Shown: positions 23,811 to 36,602 of the stretch, piece by piece
How positions within the stretch are numbered: position 1 is the first letter of the stretch
How the letters are laid out: the number at the start of each line of letters is the position of its first letter
Assembly (NCBI RefSeq): GCF_901933205.1
Contig: NC_044574.1
Location: forward strand, 21,313,733 to 21,377,732
Source of the DNA: Camarhynchus parvulus
Lineage: Eukaryota; Chordata; Aves; Passeriformes; Thraupidae
Length of the DNA: 64,000 bases
Direction of reading: 5' to 3'
Notes under the pieces: model-generated
What the model was told of the DNA's origin: nothing
Database searches by the model: none
The model's input: only the letters and a program-made list of their open reading frames with translations
Made by a program: the position numbers and the translations under genes

Positions 23811-26800
23811 AAGAAGGATCTCTGAGCAGCTGTCTAGTTACAAGTTTTGTTAGATCCAGAGAAGGCTGTCACAATCTTTGGAAAATAACAGTTCAGCTTG
23901 CCACAGAGATAAGCAATAACCTTGAAAAGAGCTTTGTCCTTCTTCCCTCAAATTAATAATTACTCTTCTCTGACTTTCCTATAACTGGTAAGAATAGCCA
24001 TACACAGTTCTTCTCTAGGCTGGTTCTTTGAAGATAGGTAAACTTCCTCTCTAGATAAACAATACATATAGTCCAATGGCTCCATAGTTCTGAATAAATT
24101 TCCTGATATTATTTAACCAGTTTCCTTTAATACCAGCTAAACTGCCTTTTGGGCATATATTCGTTGTACTTTTGGCCCAATCCGTTTAGCCTACATTTCT
24201 GAGTCCGTCCTTCTGCTCTTTTTCTCTTCACTCTCCTCAGCAGGACCAACATTTATTTTACCTGCCATAACTCCAATTTGCAAAAAAGACTGAAGCCACA
24301 AAACTGCTCTTTCAGGTTCTATCAACCCTCACAAGACAGGGACACAGATGGAGAAAGACTGTGTGTAAAGCTAATGCACAATGTGCTTTTTCTTAGATTA
24401 TCAGGCTGGAGCTTTGGTTCCCAGTATTGGAGGAGACAGGACACTCATTATAGTTTAGTACAGGACAACAGGGCAATTATCTCAATTTAATAGAAAGTAA
24501 TGGACTTTGACTCTCTCCCAACATTAGCCTGACACATCTAGAGCAGTAGGATAAATTCCTTGCAAGCAATATGGAAAGAGATGAGACAGGAAAGGAAGCA
24601 GGAGAGCAATAATCAGCATCTTAAAGACAAAAGACATACATAATTATTATCACTCTCAGGAATTCACTTTTTGCAGGATTAAATCAGCAAGGGAAATCCT
24701 TCCAGTTACAGATAAATTAATGCATCAGATGTGTTTCCTTTATAATAAAAAAAAAGTTCAAATCAAGATTCTTTTCAATTCACAAAAGGCAAATTCTATA
24801 TAAATTAAACTGCTTAGCTGTAGGTGTCTGACATATAGGTTTCATAAAATTGCTTTGTTTTCCAGAATGTTCCCTGTAAATATTTAATTTATATGTTGAC
24901 TTTTTCTCTGACATTGAAGTGTGCAAATTTTCAAGGGTACTTCTATTGTTTAACTTGGCTTAGTTTCTGTTTATATTTCTCTAATGTCTATTGAAGACAT
25001 TAGATTTATAAACAGATTTTTTTTGTAGATAAAAACTGTAACTGTAGTAGTAATTTTATTTTCATCTTTCAACTACAGTTGTCAGGTTACAAAAAACTGT
25101 TATCTGAAAATAATTTGAAGGAAATATGTTGTATTAATTTTACTGTAATTTGATTTAGTTTATTCTACTACGAATTAAGGTCTCAGTTGTTAATGATTTA
25201 TATGTAAAACTGTATGATATTTTGTCTCATTAAGAAAATGAAAAGAGATCACATTCATCATATGGCTTTAAGTTTTGCATTGATTCTTTTTAATCTATTT
25301 TAAATATCTTAAATAGAAGAGGTTTTTATCCCCCTGTATGAGGAAACATTTCTGTTTCCTGCTCTGCTTTAACGCAATGTACTCACAGGTAAAAAATGTG
25401 TTTATTTAATCACAACAAAAAGTGCCAAAAATAAGTATCTGTCGTTTTTCAGGTTTTAATCAATGTACAAATACTGTTCAGTGGTTTTTATTTTTGAAGT
25501 ACAAGAACCATGGACTTAAAAATTTCTAAAAATTTACCTAAATTAGAAATAATTTGGTCCAAACCCAAATATTTCACACAGAGAAAGTCAAGTATGTTTA
25601 CTATTTCAGTGTTGGCTTTGCTGATGTTGCTTGTCATTAATAGCAGTAATAAAAGGACATGACTGTTGATTGCATTTCATTGAAATGCCTGTTCTTTTTA
25701 GTGGCTTCTATTTAGCTTGGCTTCTATTTAGATTTCCATTGTGTCCAATACTTAGCAAAAGTCAATACTTTAAAAAACAATAGCAATAAAAATAATAATC
25801 GTAATCATAATTGTATTAATGAGTTGATATTGGCATTGACATTAATCTTAATTGAACTCTTGTCTAGAAGTCCAGGTAGGGATTCACACTCCATTATTTT
25901 GTATATAGAACTGACATGGGGAAAGAGTGATCTGTGCTAGAACAGGCTGTGTGCATAGCAAATAAGAGAAAAAAGACACAATAATAATGAATACTAATGT
26001 GAATATGCTGTATGCTTGCTTGTGGTTGCTGATTTTATAATTCTAGAAATAATACTTTAAAAGTATAATTCAATATTTTTATTATAATAATATTTAATAA
26101 AAAGGAGTAATATTTATAATAAAGACTTGAAACTAATAAAACATTATTGAAAAATTGAATCATATAGAGCCGTCTCATATTTATTATCTTTGGATAAATA
26201 TATTTCAAAACCAGTCCTAAAAGAAAATGATATGGAGATGTGAAAGATGTGAGGATGGAAAAATAAAAAAGGAAGTGATCTATTCTACAAGATAACTCTA
26301 CATTGTCTGTGTTTGAAAATATTTTACTGTTTACGTTCTCCATTAGAAACTATTGAAAGCTATTTCTAAATAACATTGTTAAGAATTTGCAAGAATTTCT
26401 AGTCTTTGGAATGGGTAATATTTTATTTGATAACAGTCAGTTAATATAAAAGTTCTTAATCTGGGAGAAGAGACAGTATCACATGACTTTGAAAGTCAAT
26501 GTGATGTTATATATATAACAAATACAAGTCAAAATCGGTAGTTTAAAAACATCCTTTACATTGAAATACAGGTGAAAAATATATTCAAAAGCATTTTGTT
26601 ATAGGTTATTACTGACTCAAAAAAAATGAAATGCAAAACAAATAATTGTGACAATTCTACTGCTTTTCAATAAAATATTTTCTAGGTCCAGACTGTTGTC
26701 AAAATAACGAAAGACAAAAGGTTTGCAGGAAATGAGAAATGAGCTAGTGGTGACATATTTTTTTAGTAAAATACATTCTATTCAGAATGCAAAATACTTT

Positions 26801-29800
26801 ATTTTTTTCATGTGAAAGACATCAAAATTTTCTGAAATTTATATAGCTGAGCAACAAAAGTTACCAAATGGATTTTTTATGCTGTTTTCTTTAGCACAGT
26901 GTTAAAAATACAATTTTCACAATCTGTGAAGAATGAAAATTACTAGGGAAATTTATCAAATACTATAAAATTACATATGCTGGATGCAAATATGTGTTAA
27001 TGGATAGAAGTATTTTAGTAATTTTAATAATCTATAATTTCATTATCTGTTTACATATCAGTATTCTTGCACCAAAGACACAGTTGGTTGAGACAAATTA
27101 TTAAATAAAACCTTTAGCCAAAGGTATATTCCTGTCGTTTAACCTTTTAACATCTTCTCTGAACTTCTGATTTCATACATCTCTGAAGATTTTTTAATCC
27201 AAAAGAAGTTCACAATCATTATCATCTCACAAAATATTCAGGTTGGTACCATGATAAGCAAATTCTCTTTATAATAGAGAAAGAATATTTTTTAAGAAAT
27301 ATATTTGAGACCAAGGATGAGTAGATTTCAGAAATACAGGAGGTATATTAAATGCCTCTATTTCTTTTCAATAAATAAAGTAAAATTTAAATCTGAAAGT
27401 GGATCTCAGCTATTGATGTGTAGCACAGGTATTAATTCCAAAATTGTGTTTATACTCTTTATTTTGAACCTTCTCATGCCTTTACATATATGTTTTTCAG
27501 TCTTTCCCTCTTATTGTTTACACACAATAAAAATTGGACAATTTTTATCCAGCCAGTCCCTTTCCTTCTAAGCAGAAGATAGTTTATGTTTCCCTACATA
27601 TTCATGCTCATAATTTCTTCTCATAATATGCATCTACAAGGTGAATTTAATTACATGTTTTGCTCATTAAATGTTCAGTATACTGAAAAACAGTGAAGTC
27701 TTGTGTAGTTTGCTTTCTTGCACTTTAATATTTAGAGCTGTTTGAAAGCTAAATGTGTCCAAAATACACATATTTTGTGTGATTATTAGTTGGTTCTGAC
27801 GCCCTGAACAAATAAGTCCCCAGGTGAAGTGCTAATCTTTAATAATTAGTGTAATATAATTATTAAGGGGTGTATCTCCCACATAATAAAAAATATTCAA
27901 ATACAACCAGTAGCAATAACAACAGAAAAGTAAACTTAAGGTTATCAAGGTTATTCTAACATCTTATCACAATTGTTCTTCATAGAAAAATTAAAGTCAG
28001 AAAGGGGCCTCTGGATGCCTTTAAGGAATAACTTCCAAGAAAATCATATCACAAAGGGCTTATCTAATCAAGTTTGAAAATTTCTAGATTATAAGATAAC
28101 TCTATGTGGATAGCCAGATACATAGACTATTACATTTTAAACCATCCAAATTTTTTTTAGGTTTGTATTTCCATATTTAGCTTTTAAGAATGTCAGTAGT
28201 CAAATCTCTAGATTTGACTACTGATTTTTAAATAGATCATGACTGGATTTTAACATGGTGAAACATGGTTCTCACAAGAGAAATCACCGTCTTGTTAGCA
28301 AATGGTGAAAAGAGGTGTAAAGTCTTAGGTAATTATTGATTTTTTTCCTTTCTTTCTTTAATATTAAAAATTCTACAGGGTAATGTGATTTGAAATTTGA
28401 TATGAAAATGTTGATAAGATTTCCTTAAGTCAAAATACAAACAGTATTTTAAATATAATACTTATTTAGTGTCAAATGTACAAGTTCTGTTAAGACAGCA
28501 ATGCACATTAGAAAGCTATTGATATTGACTGAAAACATAAATTCTAAATGCTCTTCAAAAACCAAGAACATATAGAAAATAAGGGATATGATAAAGTATT
28601 TTTCAATAAAACAGAGACTACAGAGATAGTTGTTTTATTCAATTACTATTTTTGAGAGGTTTAGAGATTTATAGATGAATATGAGAATATAGTTTAAGTG
28701 GAGACACTTTTAGCGGAAGCAGCCATTTTTCATCTTTATTGAGGTGTTCCACCTCCCGCTATCTTTACTTGATTTCCATATATCTTGAGAACAAAATGAC
28801 TAGCTTGTTAACAGGTAAGGTGTCATTTTAACAGATGCCTAAGTGTGTGGAAATCAAAACCATGCATGAACATCTTATCTATTTACTGAGAGCATAAGTC
28901 CCATTAGAAAACATCCAAACATCTGTCCTAAGGTTATCGACCTATGGTTGAGGGGATGTGCCATCTCTCATCTATTATTTTGACAGAGATGTTTGCATGA
29001 AAACTCATCACTCAATCACTTAAAAGAAGTGGTAGGGTCTAACAGAGAGAAATAGATAATAAATTAAATTTTTACTTTATAAAATTCCACTAACTAGGTG
29101 AAATGATTGGAGCCAAGGGCTTTAGCTTTCTGAAGATTAGTACTTTAGAGTTTTCACGGTAGCTTATAGGCACTTTGCTGCAGACAACTGTAAGCTCAAG
29201 ATACGGCTGTATTCCTCCTCCAAGGAGTTCTGACCAACTCATTTTCTGTCCACTTAAAATGCTTTCAGCTATAACAAATAAGAAGCTTTTCTCAATGGTC
29301 AAATGGCACAACATATGGATTGGGGAGAGATTCTTGCTGCAGGAAAGTTGCTAAATTTAAGGGTAAGTATTTTCATAAGGCACTACAACAATTATATCTA
29401 ATAGTTTTTCTCTAACAAAACAGTCTCTAATACCATTGACCTCACAAAGATTTTTTTCTATTTACTTTAATATAATTAAATAATAGCAAAGGAGGAATCT
29501 TTTCATAATCAATACACAACTATCTCCATTATAAATTGTCTTTCAAAAGAAAATAAATTTTCAGCAGAATTTATACATGTATAGATCTTAATGTTTTATT
29601 GATTAATATATTTATCAGCATAGACTTTTGATGTCTTACATTATAGTCATGACAATTGTAAGAAAACAAAACACAAAAATTATTTTACGATATTTGTATA
29701 GTTATCTGCTTATTTTGTGTCATGTGCAAAGTTTAAAACCTATCATTCTACAGCAGTTGTATTTTTCATTTCCTTACTTACAAAATCTGTACACGCTAAT

Positions 29801-30540
29801 CATAATGATAATGAATTACTAATGCAATAATGGCAGATGACATTATTATCCACTTGAGAGAACCAAACAAAAAACTACTAAACTAGATGTAACCTTTGTT
29901 GAATGTATTATAATAAAGCATTTTTGAGGTAGTAATGATGAGGAAATTGTCTAAGGTACATCCTTTGCTGCATGAATTGACATTATTTGTACTTTACAGT
30001 AAAAATTAACGTGAGCTTTCTAACTATTCTGGGTTTTGTTTATCATCAGTCCATAATATTATTCATTGAGAATCTATCAAGTTTAAAAGCAGACTGCAAA
30101 ATAACTATGAGTAATAAGCTAGCACTTAATAAATAGTTTCAAAAAACCCTTATAACATGCAGTTCATGTTAGCATGTGATACAGTCCATAAAACACAGTG
30201 AATATATTCCTGTTTATTCTAATGCAATTATTTATTAACTTTATTAGCTACAATTTAGCTGAATTTAGCTGCATACTAGTTACGTTTGTAGGTGAGAAAT
30301 ACAGCTGCCTTCATTAACATCTCCAATTCTCTGTGGTCAGGTGCAGCATTCTGCTAAAACCTTCCTATCTGACCCCTACATCTAGAATAGCAGCAGTTCA
30401 GTAGTTACTCTTGGAGATGCCATTGACTATAAAAGCAATCTTGGACTAGACATCTAACTCTATCAAACAAATGACTTACAATGTAAAAATGTAATTATGT
30501 TACTCTGCTCAGAAAGAGTGTTTTCCATCTTATAGTGGAG
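23811..30540. other. AT-rich unique DNA, 6.7 kb
   Basis: No gene, RNA gene or recognised transposon. The sequence is strongly AT-rich, especially 25750-26150 (ATAAT-rich) and 29380-29830. Open frames such as 26035-26343 (minus) and 27305-27571 (plus) are short, AT-driven and lack splice context. A perfect palindrome at 28193-28224 is listed separately. Confidence 0.5.
28193..28224. repeat. Perfect inverted repeat, 15-bp arms, 2-nt spacer
   Basis: The arms are TCAGTAGTCAAATCT and AGATTTGACTACTGA, separated by CT. The pairing is perfect over 15 bases and stops abruptly on both sides. It could form a cruciform or an RNA hairpin. The stem is short for a microRNA precursor and the loop too small, so it is described only as a palindrome. 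Confidence 0.95.
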
Positions 30541-31010
30541 AGGACCGTGGTGATGCTAATATTGTGGAGGATGAGAGCAGGCAGATATACCCTGATAAAC
30601 TTCTGCCCATGCCCACACTTGAGCAAATCTATCCTGAAGGACTGCAGACCATGGGGATGACCCATGTTAGAGCAGGCATAACAGAAGGAGTCATGCCAGA
30701 GAGCTGCTGTTATCAACTGACTCAGTTCGAGAGGAGTTGAAAATGAAGGATTGAAATTGAGACTGGGGAAAAGGGAATGGTGGGTGAAGGTGTCAAGTTT
30801 CTGTATTTTTTCCTCACCATCCAAATTTAATTTTTATTGCCAATAAATCAAATTAATTTTCCCTGTGCTAATTCTGGTTTCCTGTTAGAGCAATTTGTAA
30901 GTGATTTCCCTGTCTTTATCATTACCCATGAGCCTTTCTATCTTATATTTCCTGTTGAGGAGTAGGGTGGGTGGGCATATGGCAGCCAGCCAAGATCAGC
31001 CTAATGCAGT
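30541..31010 (+). mobile_element. Endogenous-retrovirus LTR, 3' portion
   Basis: The block holds GATGCTAATATTGTGGAGGATGAGAGCAGGC-like U3 sequence (only the first bases quoted are diagnostic: GATGCTAATATTGTGGAGG). It ends in a T-rich region with TTTTTATTGCCAATAAATC, that is, an AATAAA at 30842-30847. After it comes AAATTAATTTTCCC and a U5-like CTGTCTTTATCATTACCCAT, then GCAGCCAGCCAAGATCAGCC. This order matches the 3' half of a common avian ERV LTR. No TATA box was found at the expected distance, and the 5' end is uncertain. The open frame at 30495-30824 on the minus strand is antisense LTR sequence. Confidence 0.6.
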
Positions 31011-32892
31011 TCATTATTTATATGCTGGCCATATCAGTAAGTCATATATGTCATTATTTTTGTGCTAGTTCTACTTTATATCTTTTTAAATTCTATAAAA
31101 CTGCTCCACAGATTAACTACCATTTTCTGTATGAAAACTAATAAAATACTCTAGGAAAATGCAAAACATATATGAAGTTTATTTTCCTGGCTATTTAATA
31201 ATAAACATCAATACTTCATTTTTGCTTTATGAAATGACTTGTGAGCCCACTTGTTCAATGCAAAATGAAGTATTTTCTAGTTATGACTTTGAAGACAGGA
31301 TGCAGAAGCAGTGTTTCTTTTTCCCTTTCTTCACAAGAAATTAATTTTCTCTGCTTCATCTCTCTGTTTGACCTTCCTTAGACTTTTTGTATGATATGGA
31401 TCTAGGAAGCCACTGGATTTTGTAAATATTAATGAAGATAACTCAAAATTTCTACCTCCTAAGAGACAAGAAAAAATATGCAGTACTATAGCTAACAAGT
31501 GTATTCCCATGGGGACTAAGAATTTGATTTAATTTACTTAATGGGAAAATTAAAGGAAATAAAACAATAATTCCCATGGTTCAAGGATTTGGAATGCACT
31601 AATATTCTTTCTGAAAAATAAGAATTCTCATGATATAAACTAGATTTAAACATCGTAAATTGTGGGTCTGTCTGTAATTCCATTTACATGACAGTAAGGC
31701 TGGAATAATAAAATGAAAATCAATACAATTGCTATTTAGTGTCCATTATTATACACAGTATGCAACTTGAACCTATGTGAAGCTTAAATTTCAGTGATGT
31801 TAGGAAAGCATATTTACTCATTATTTTAATCACAGCACATTGATGCCACCTTTAAATAACTAAATAACTAAAAATATAAGTTCTAATAATGATCTTTTTA
31901 ATGTTCATGTATTAAAATATAAATTAAAATAATAAATTTGGAATTAATTTTGCAAAATTTTTGTTAATCAGCTAATATCTCAGTCTTTTTATGTTGCAGT
32001 ATTAGTTGAGCTCTGATAAAAGTCTGTATAGGATAGAGTTGTGCATATGTTTATATATTGAGTCATGGTCTGACAAGGCAACTTTCAAAAAGCTTGGGGT
32101 TTTTTTATTTACTACTAATGTTGCTAAATCACTACTGGCAAAAGGTGAACAAGCTTAGGGCTTAAATTTTATCTGCAGGATCTTTATCAGAGATCACAAA
32201 TAGCAAATGAGGATCTCTGTTTAGCGCAATATCAGACTGAATTTGTGACTTATCTAAAAATTGAATCATTATTTACACTGTCTCTGTAGAATTTTAATTA
32301 AGAAATTTCTAGAAAACATAGCACTTGGTATTTTACCACTATTGTTTTGGGGTTTTTTTGTGAATTTCACAGCCATTGATGTTCATCTGCCATGCAAATG
32401 TGAAAAATTGTTTGAAGTCCATTACCTAAGGGCAGCTTTGGCTGCAGTGAGCATGGAATGACAGTTCAAGATCTTTAGGGCAGCAAGGAGAGGACACAGC
32501 AAGGTTGCTATCCTGCATTTCAGGAGAGCAGAGTTTGGCCTCTACAGGGATCTGCTTGGCAGAGTGCCATAGGACAGCCCTGGAGGGAAGAGGGGCCCAA
32601 GAAAGCAGGCTGATATTCAAAGATTGCCTCCTCTGCTCTCAGGAGTGATGCATCCCAACAAAGAGGAAATCAGGCAAAAATGCCAAGAAGTCTGCATGGA
32701 TGAACAAGTCTTGGAGGAATATAGGGAGATTTTTCAAGTAGATATCAGTACAAAATCTTTCTACATATCTTCATCTGCATCATCCTAGTAGTAGAAGTTC
32801 AGATTCTTATTAACTGCCTCCTTGCTCCTCGGAGTCTTTGGACGTACCACTATTTCGACAACAGTTCTTGTCTAGGACTTCAGGATTATAAA
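31011..32892. other. AT-rich unique DNA
   Basis: No gene or named repeat. The section 32410-32720 is less AT-rich (for example AGGGCAGCTTTGGCTGCAGT) and may belong to an old unrecognised repeat. The plus-strand open frames at 31159-31344 and 32261-32461 have no supporting features. Confidence 0.4.
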
Positions 32893-33610
32893 GTCATAGA
32901 ATGGTTTGGCTTGGAAGAGTTAATTTTAAAGATCATCAAGTTGCAACCACTCCACCATGGGTGTAGTCAGTTGTGCACAGTGCTAGGTACAAGTGTTCCC
33001 AGGTATGCTACAATGCAGTCAGAGACTCAGATATTACCAAAGGGTTGCCCTTGCTTTGGGGAGGAGAGAACAACAAGCATGTCAACTTGTTTGCAAGGTG
33101 CTTGTATCCTCGTCCTTTGCCATAGAGGATTTCAAAAGCCAATTTATACTTTCTGGAGAAGTGGAGGTGAAATTGTAGTCAAATAATCTGTTTCTGCTGC
33201 CATAAATGGTAGTCAGTCAGCCACTTTATTTGTGAATGAGAGACACTAAGAATTATAAAGAGAGGGATTATAAAGACTGTGGGTCTTGTGCAAGGACAGA
33301 GCTGTGACAACTTAGCATTGCTCCATCCTCCAGCTGGCTGATTGCAGTGATAGTGGCCATCTGGCCTCTGTCTTAAAACCTAGTAACAGGCCACCATGCC
33401 CATGGAAATCCCTTTGCCATGTATTTCATGGCATATCTTATGGCTGTAGGCCTTATTCCTAAAACCCCATCTAGGTAGCACTGGAAGGCTGCTGTAAGGT
33501 CTCCACAGAGCCTTCTCTTCTTGACCTTGAACAACTCCAATTTTCTCAGCCCGTCTTCATAGGAGAGGTGATCCAGTCCTCAGATCATCTTAATTTTCTA
33601 GATTGGAAGC
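32893..33610 (-). mobile_element. CR1 LINE 3' end with diverged or inserted middle
   Basis: The forward strand starts TCATAGAATGGTTTGGCTTG and AAAGATCATCAAGTTGC, the reverse complement of the CR1 3' terminus. After about 450 bp of poorly matching sequence it returns to CR1 with GCACTGGAAGGCTGCTGTAA, GGTCTCCACAGAGCCTTCTC, TTTTCTCAGCCCGTCTTCAT and AGGAGAGGTGATCCAGTCC. The two halves are colinear and roughly 200 bp further apart than expected. The simplest reading is one minus-strand CR1 with an insertion or strong divergence at about 32990-33420. Two separate copies cannot be excluded. Confidence 0.75.
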
Positions 33611-35629
33611 CTGAATGCAGGTGTTAATGTCGCCTATTTTACTTTTCTTTCTGAAAAACACTCCCATCTCTTTAAGTTTCCTCTTACTTACTTTCTTCAG
33701 ACTCATCCAAAAGAATAAAGTTATTTGTGGTTAAAAGTGAGAGATTTTTGCATACATTATATGAAGTTCTTAGTAGTGTTTTTCTATTAATTTATTCTAC
33801 TAAAAAAAAACAAACCAGAAGCAGTTCTTCAGCTTTCTTGCAAAAAGAAAAGAACCTTTATCTAGTTAACTTTCTTATTTGGGCTACCTGGTAAATACAT
33901 AAGAATTTGATGCCTCGAAAAACCATCAACCATGTAGAGGTGCCTAACTCATGTAGTAGATGTTAATAAAAGGAAAACATGAAATTCTACTTTTCTACAG
34001 AATCTGAAATTTCTTTCTCAATCTGAGAGCCGCAGTAAAACTGTTGTTTAAATCATCAAATCTCTTCCAGTCCTTGACAATACAAAAGGATACAAAGAAT
34101 TAGTCTTGTTTCTCTTTTCTATGGCATTCAGTGAATGAAATGGTGCCTACTGATATCATAAGCTGCCTATTCTATTAACTCTTCCAGAGAACTGAGTAAC
34201 TGGGTACTGACAGATTTGTCCTTAATTAGCAGAGAGTGTAAAGTATAAAAAATAGCAGAAAATATTGCACTACTGACCCCTAAAAATTAGAGAAAAAAAG
34301 AAACATACCATTTAAAGCTTGTATATCCTAAGTATCATTATCTATTTGCCATAAGAATATGAACCTTTAACATTTACATCTCAATAATTAATAAGTCTCA
34401 TTTCAGGAAATAGTAAAAATGTAGCTCATTTATTACCATCCATCCATTCTTTGGTTTTACTTACAATATATTAGCATGTAGTATACATATGGGGGAGGCA
34501 AGAGAGAAAGTTCAATGTTCCTTCTGATGTCAATTAGTAATTAAAGAAATCTGAGTGAACACTCAACTACCCATAGGGATGCAAGGAAATGGCTGAACAT
34601 AGTTTAGGCAGAGGTTTGAGTATGTAATTTATTTATGAACTAATGCATTAATTCATGAGAATCTGGAGGTGGTATGGGGATTAGGGCTTTCTACTCTATA
34701 ATCTTTCCCTGGGAAATGTATAGTTTAGTATTCTTAGCCAGCTGGTGATTGAAACAGCCAGTCTGAAGCCAGATTGGTTTGCTTTTTTTGCTTACATGTA
34801 CCTCTGAGCCAAATGTGAGGTACTGACATCAGTCTGTCATAATAGATCTGCAGAATGAGGATTCAGACAACCCTTTGAAAATGCTCTAGACTATAATTTA
34901 CCCCAAGTAAACCCTTTTTTCTTTTTTTTTCAAACACAGGTTAATCATTTATCTAACACTCATTAGAATAAAACCTGAAAATGTAGAAAGTGATAAGTCT
35001 TGAAATGTGTGAAAATGTAGCTAGCTGAAAAGTGTCAAAGAATAAAGTCTATTTTTTGTTTTAAATATACACCCAAAAATGCTACAGACTTTTAGGAAGC
35101 TCTTTCTTCTCCTATGAGATCAATGTATAATAGCTTTATGTTTTTTGTTACTCGTCTTTGTCCTTTAACTAAACAACAAACCAAGGGACAAGAGGCTGCA
35201 CTTTTATAAACATGGGGTAGAAAAAAAAGGCTAAATCATTATTCATGCTTGCTACAAGGTTATACTATAGCTCTTGATTTATAAGTACAGAAAAATACCC
35301 AAGGTTATTATTTTTAGACTTGTGTAGATGATATTGGGTCCTTTTTTTTTCTCATATGTGTGGGATTGTCAAATCAAATTATTGACAACTCTTTATGGAT
35401 TGACTCCAAAACTAGAACTTTCTGAGAAAAAACACTTACTGAAGAGAATTCTTTAGTCAAGAGAAAAAGAAGAGAAAGCTCTTCTAAATATGAATTCCAA
35501 ATTCTGTAACCGCTTCAGAAGAAAATAATGAAGATAACCGTGTCAGTACTCTATTTCTTCTTTTTATAAATATGAATTTTAGCTATGCTGAGAAAATACT
35601 GCTCAGGTTAGTGGACAGTGATGTGAATG
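33611..35629. other. AT-rich unique DNA, no feature seen
   Basis: No exon, RNA gene or repeat recognised. Homopolymer runs are frequent. Confidence 0.5.
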
Positions 35630-35825
35630 GAAAATCAACTCTTTGGCAGCACCTCCAGTGTTGTGAACAGTTTCATAAAGTCCAGTTGGAGACAAGTAAA
35701 TAGGGGTATATCCCAAGAGTGAGTACTGGGTCTGATACTGCTCAGCTCTTCAGTAGTGACCTGGACATTGCAGCAGCGGGCATTCTCATCAAGTTTGCAG
35801 AAAATGCAAAACTGAATGGCTGGAG
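35630..35825 (+). pseudogene. CR1 ORF2 reverse-transcriptase fragment, forward
   Basis: The strand reads GTCCAGTTGGAGACAAGTAA, GAGTGAGTACTGGGTCTGAT, AGTGACCTGGACATTGCAGC and AAGTTTGCAGAAAATGCAAA. This corresponds to the CR1 reverse-transcriptase region that contains the conserved GSVLGP segment and the catalytic FADD box. In this copy the FADD box reads FAEN, so both catalytic aspartates are lost, and indels break the frame. The fragment lacks the CR1 3' end, so it is an internal piece, probably cut off by later insertion or deletion. It is in the opposite orientation to the larger CR1 that follows at 36603. Confidence 0.8.
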
Positions 35826-35879
35826 GAGAAATTTATAATCAGTGCACTTCAGGAACTTCCTGGCCTGCTTACATTTGGC

Positions 35880-36480
35880 TGAGTTTTCCCTCCCTAAGAT
35901 ACTGTGTGTGTAGTGGCTTTAAAGGAATAAAAACCTCAGTGGGGAAGAGGTTAAGTCTGCTTGAACGCCTCCCTCTCTCCTCCATAATTGTGTAGGGGAT
36001 AAAAAAAGAAAAACAAACTACAAGTAAAAAATATCAGAATTGCAATTTACTAATGAAGATAGCAATAAACACAGCAATAAAGAGAAAATTGTAAAAAAGA
36101 GGGTGTTGTTTAACCAAAAAAGGCACAAACAAAACAGGATGGCTTCTGTTCCCAGGTAACTGCACATGCTCCCCTTGGAGAAAAAGCAAGATATTGTTTT
36201 GACCTCTTGAGAATATTTCTTTCTAACTCAGAGTATACCAAACACCGTAAGTCCTTCTAATAGTCTCATCAAGAAAGCTTTTCCTTGCAGCCAGGAAGAG
36301 CAAAAATAGCTCCCTGTGTTTCTGCTCCTTGTTTTTAAAGGACATACCACCACTCCCCTTCTGCAAATGGGGCAAACCAAAAAAAGTTCCTGTGTCTTGG
36401 TATTCCCTGTTAAAACCGGCACCTCCCTGGCCCCCAACACCACCATGCTCACAATTCCATAAAAAACTGGTATTGAATAT
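35880..36480 (-). mobile_element. Unclassified LTR-like block (low confidence)
   Basis: The block has higher complexity than the surrounding DNA. On its minus strand it has AT-rich TTTATTGCTGTGTTTATTGC, and further on a C-rich to G-rich switch. This resembles antisense LTR sequence but no TG/CA ends, TATA box or target duplication could be assigned. It lies between two CR1 pieces of opposite orientation. It could equally be unique DNA. Confidence 0.25.
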
Positions 36481-36602
36481 TCAACACTGAAGGTCTACCT
36501 CCTTGGTTTGTAACCATAGCATTGTGGTTGAAGACCCTCCTGAGAGCCAGGACATGCAAAGCTGAAGTTGTTCCCTGAGACTTAGGCTTAGGAAATTTCA
36601 AG

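Noticed and set aside
28193..28224. microRNA precursor
   Set aside because: The stem of 15 bp and a two-base loop are too short for Drosha/Dicer substrates.
32911..33186. 91-codon plus-strand open frame
   Set aside because: It begins inside antisense CR1 sequence and has no splice or domain support.
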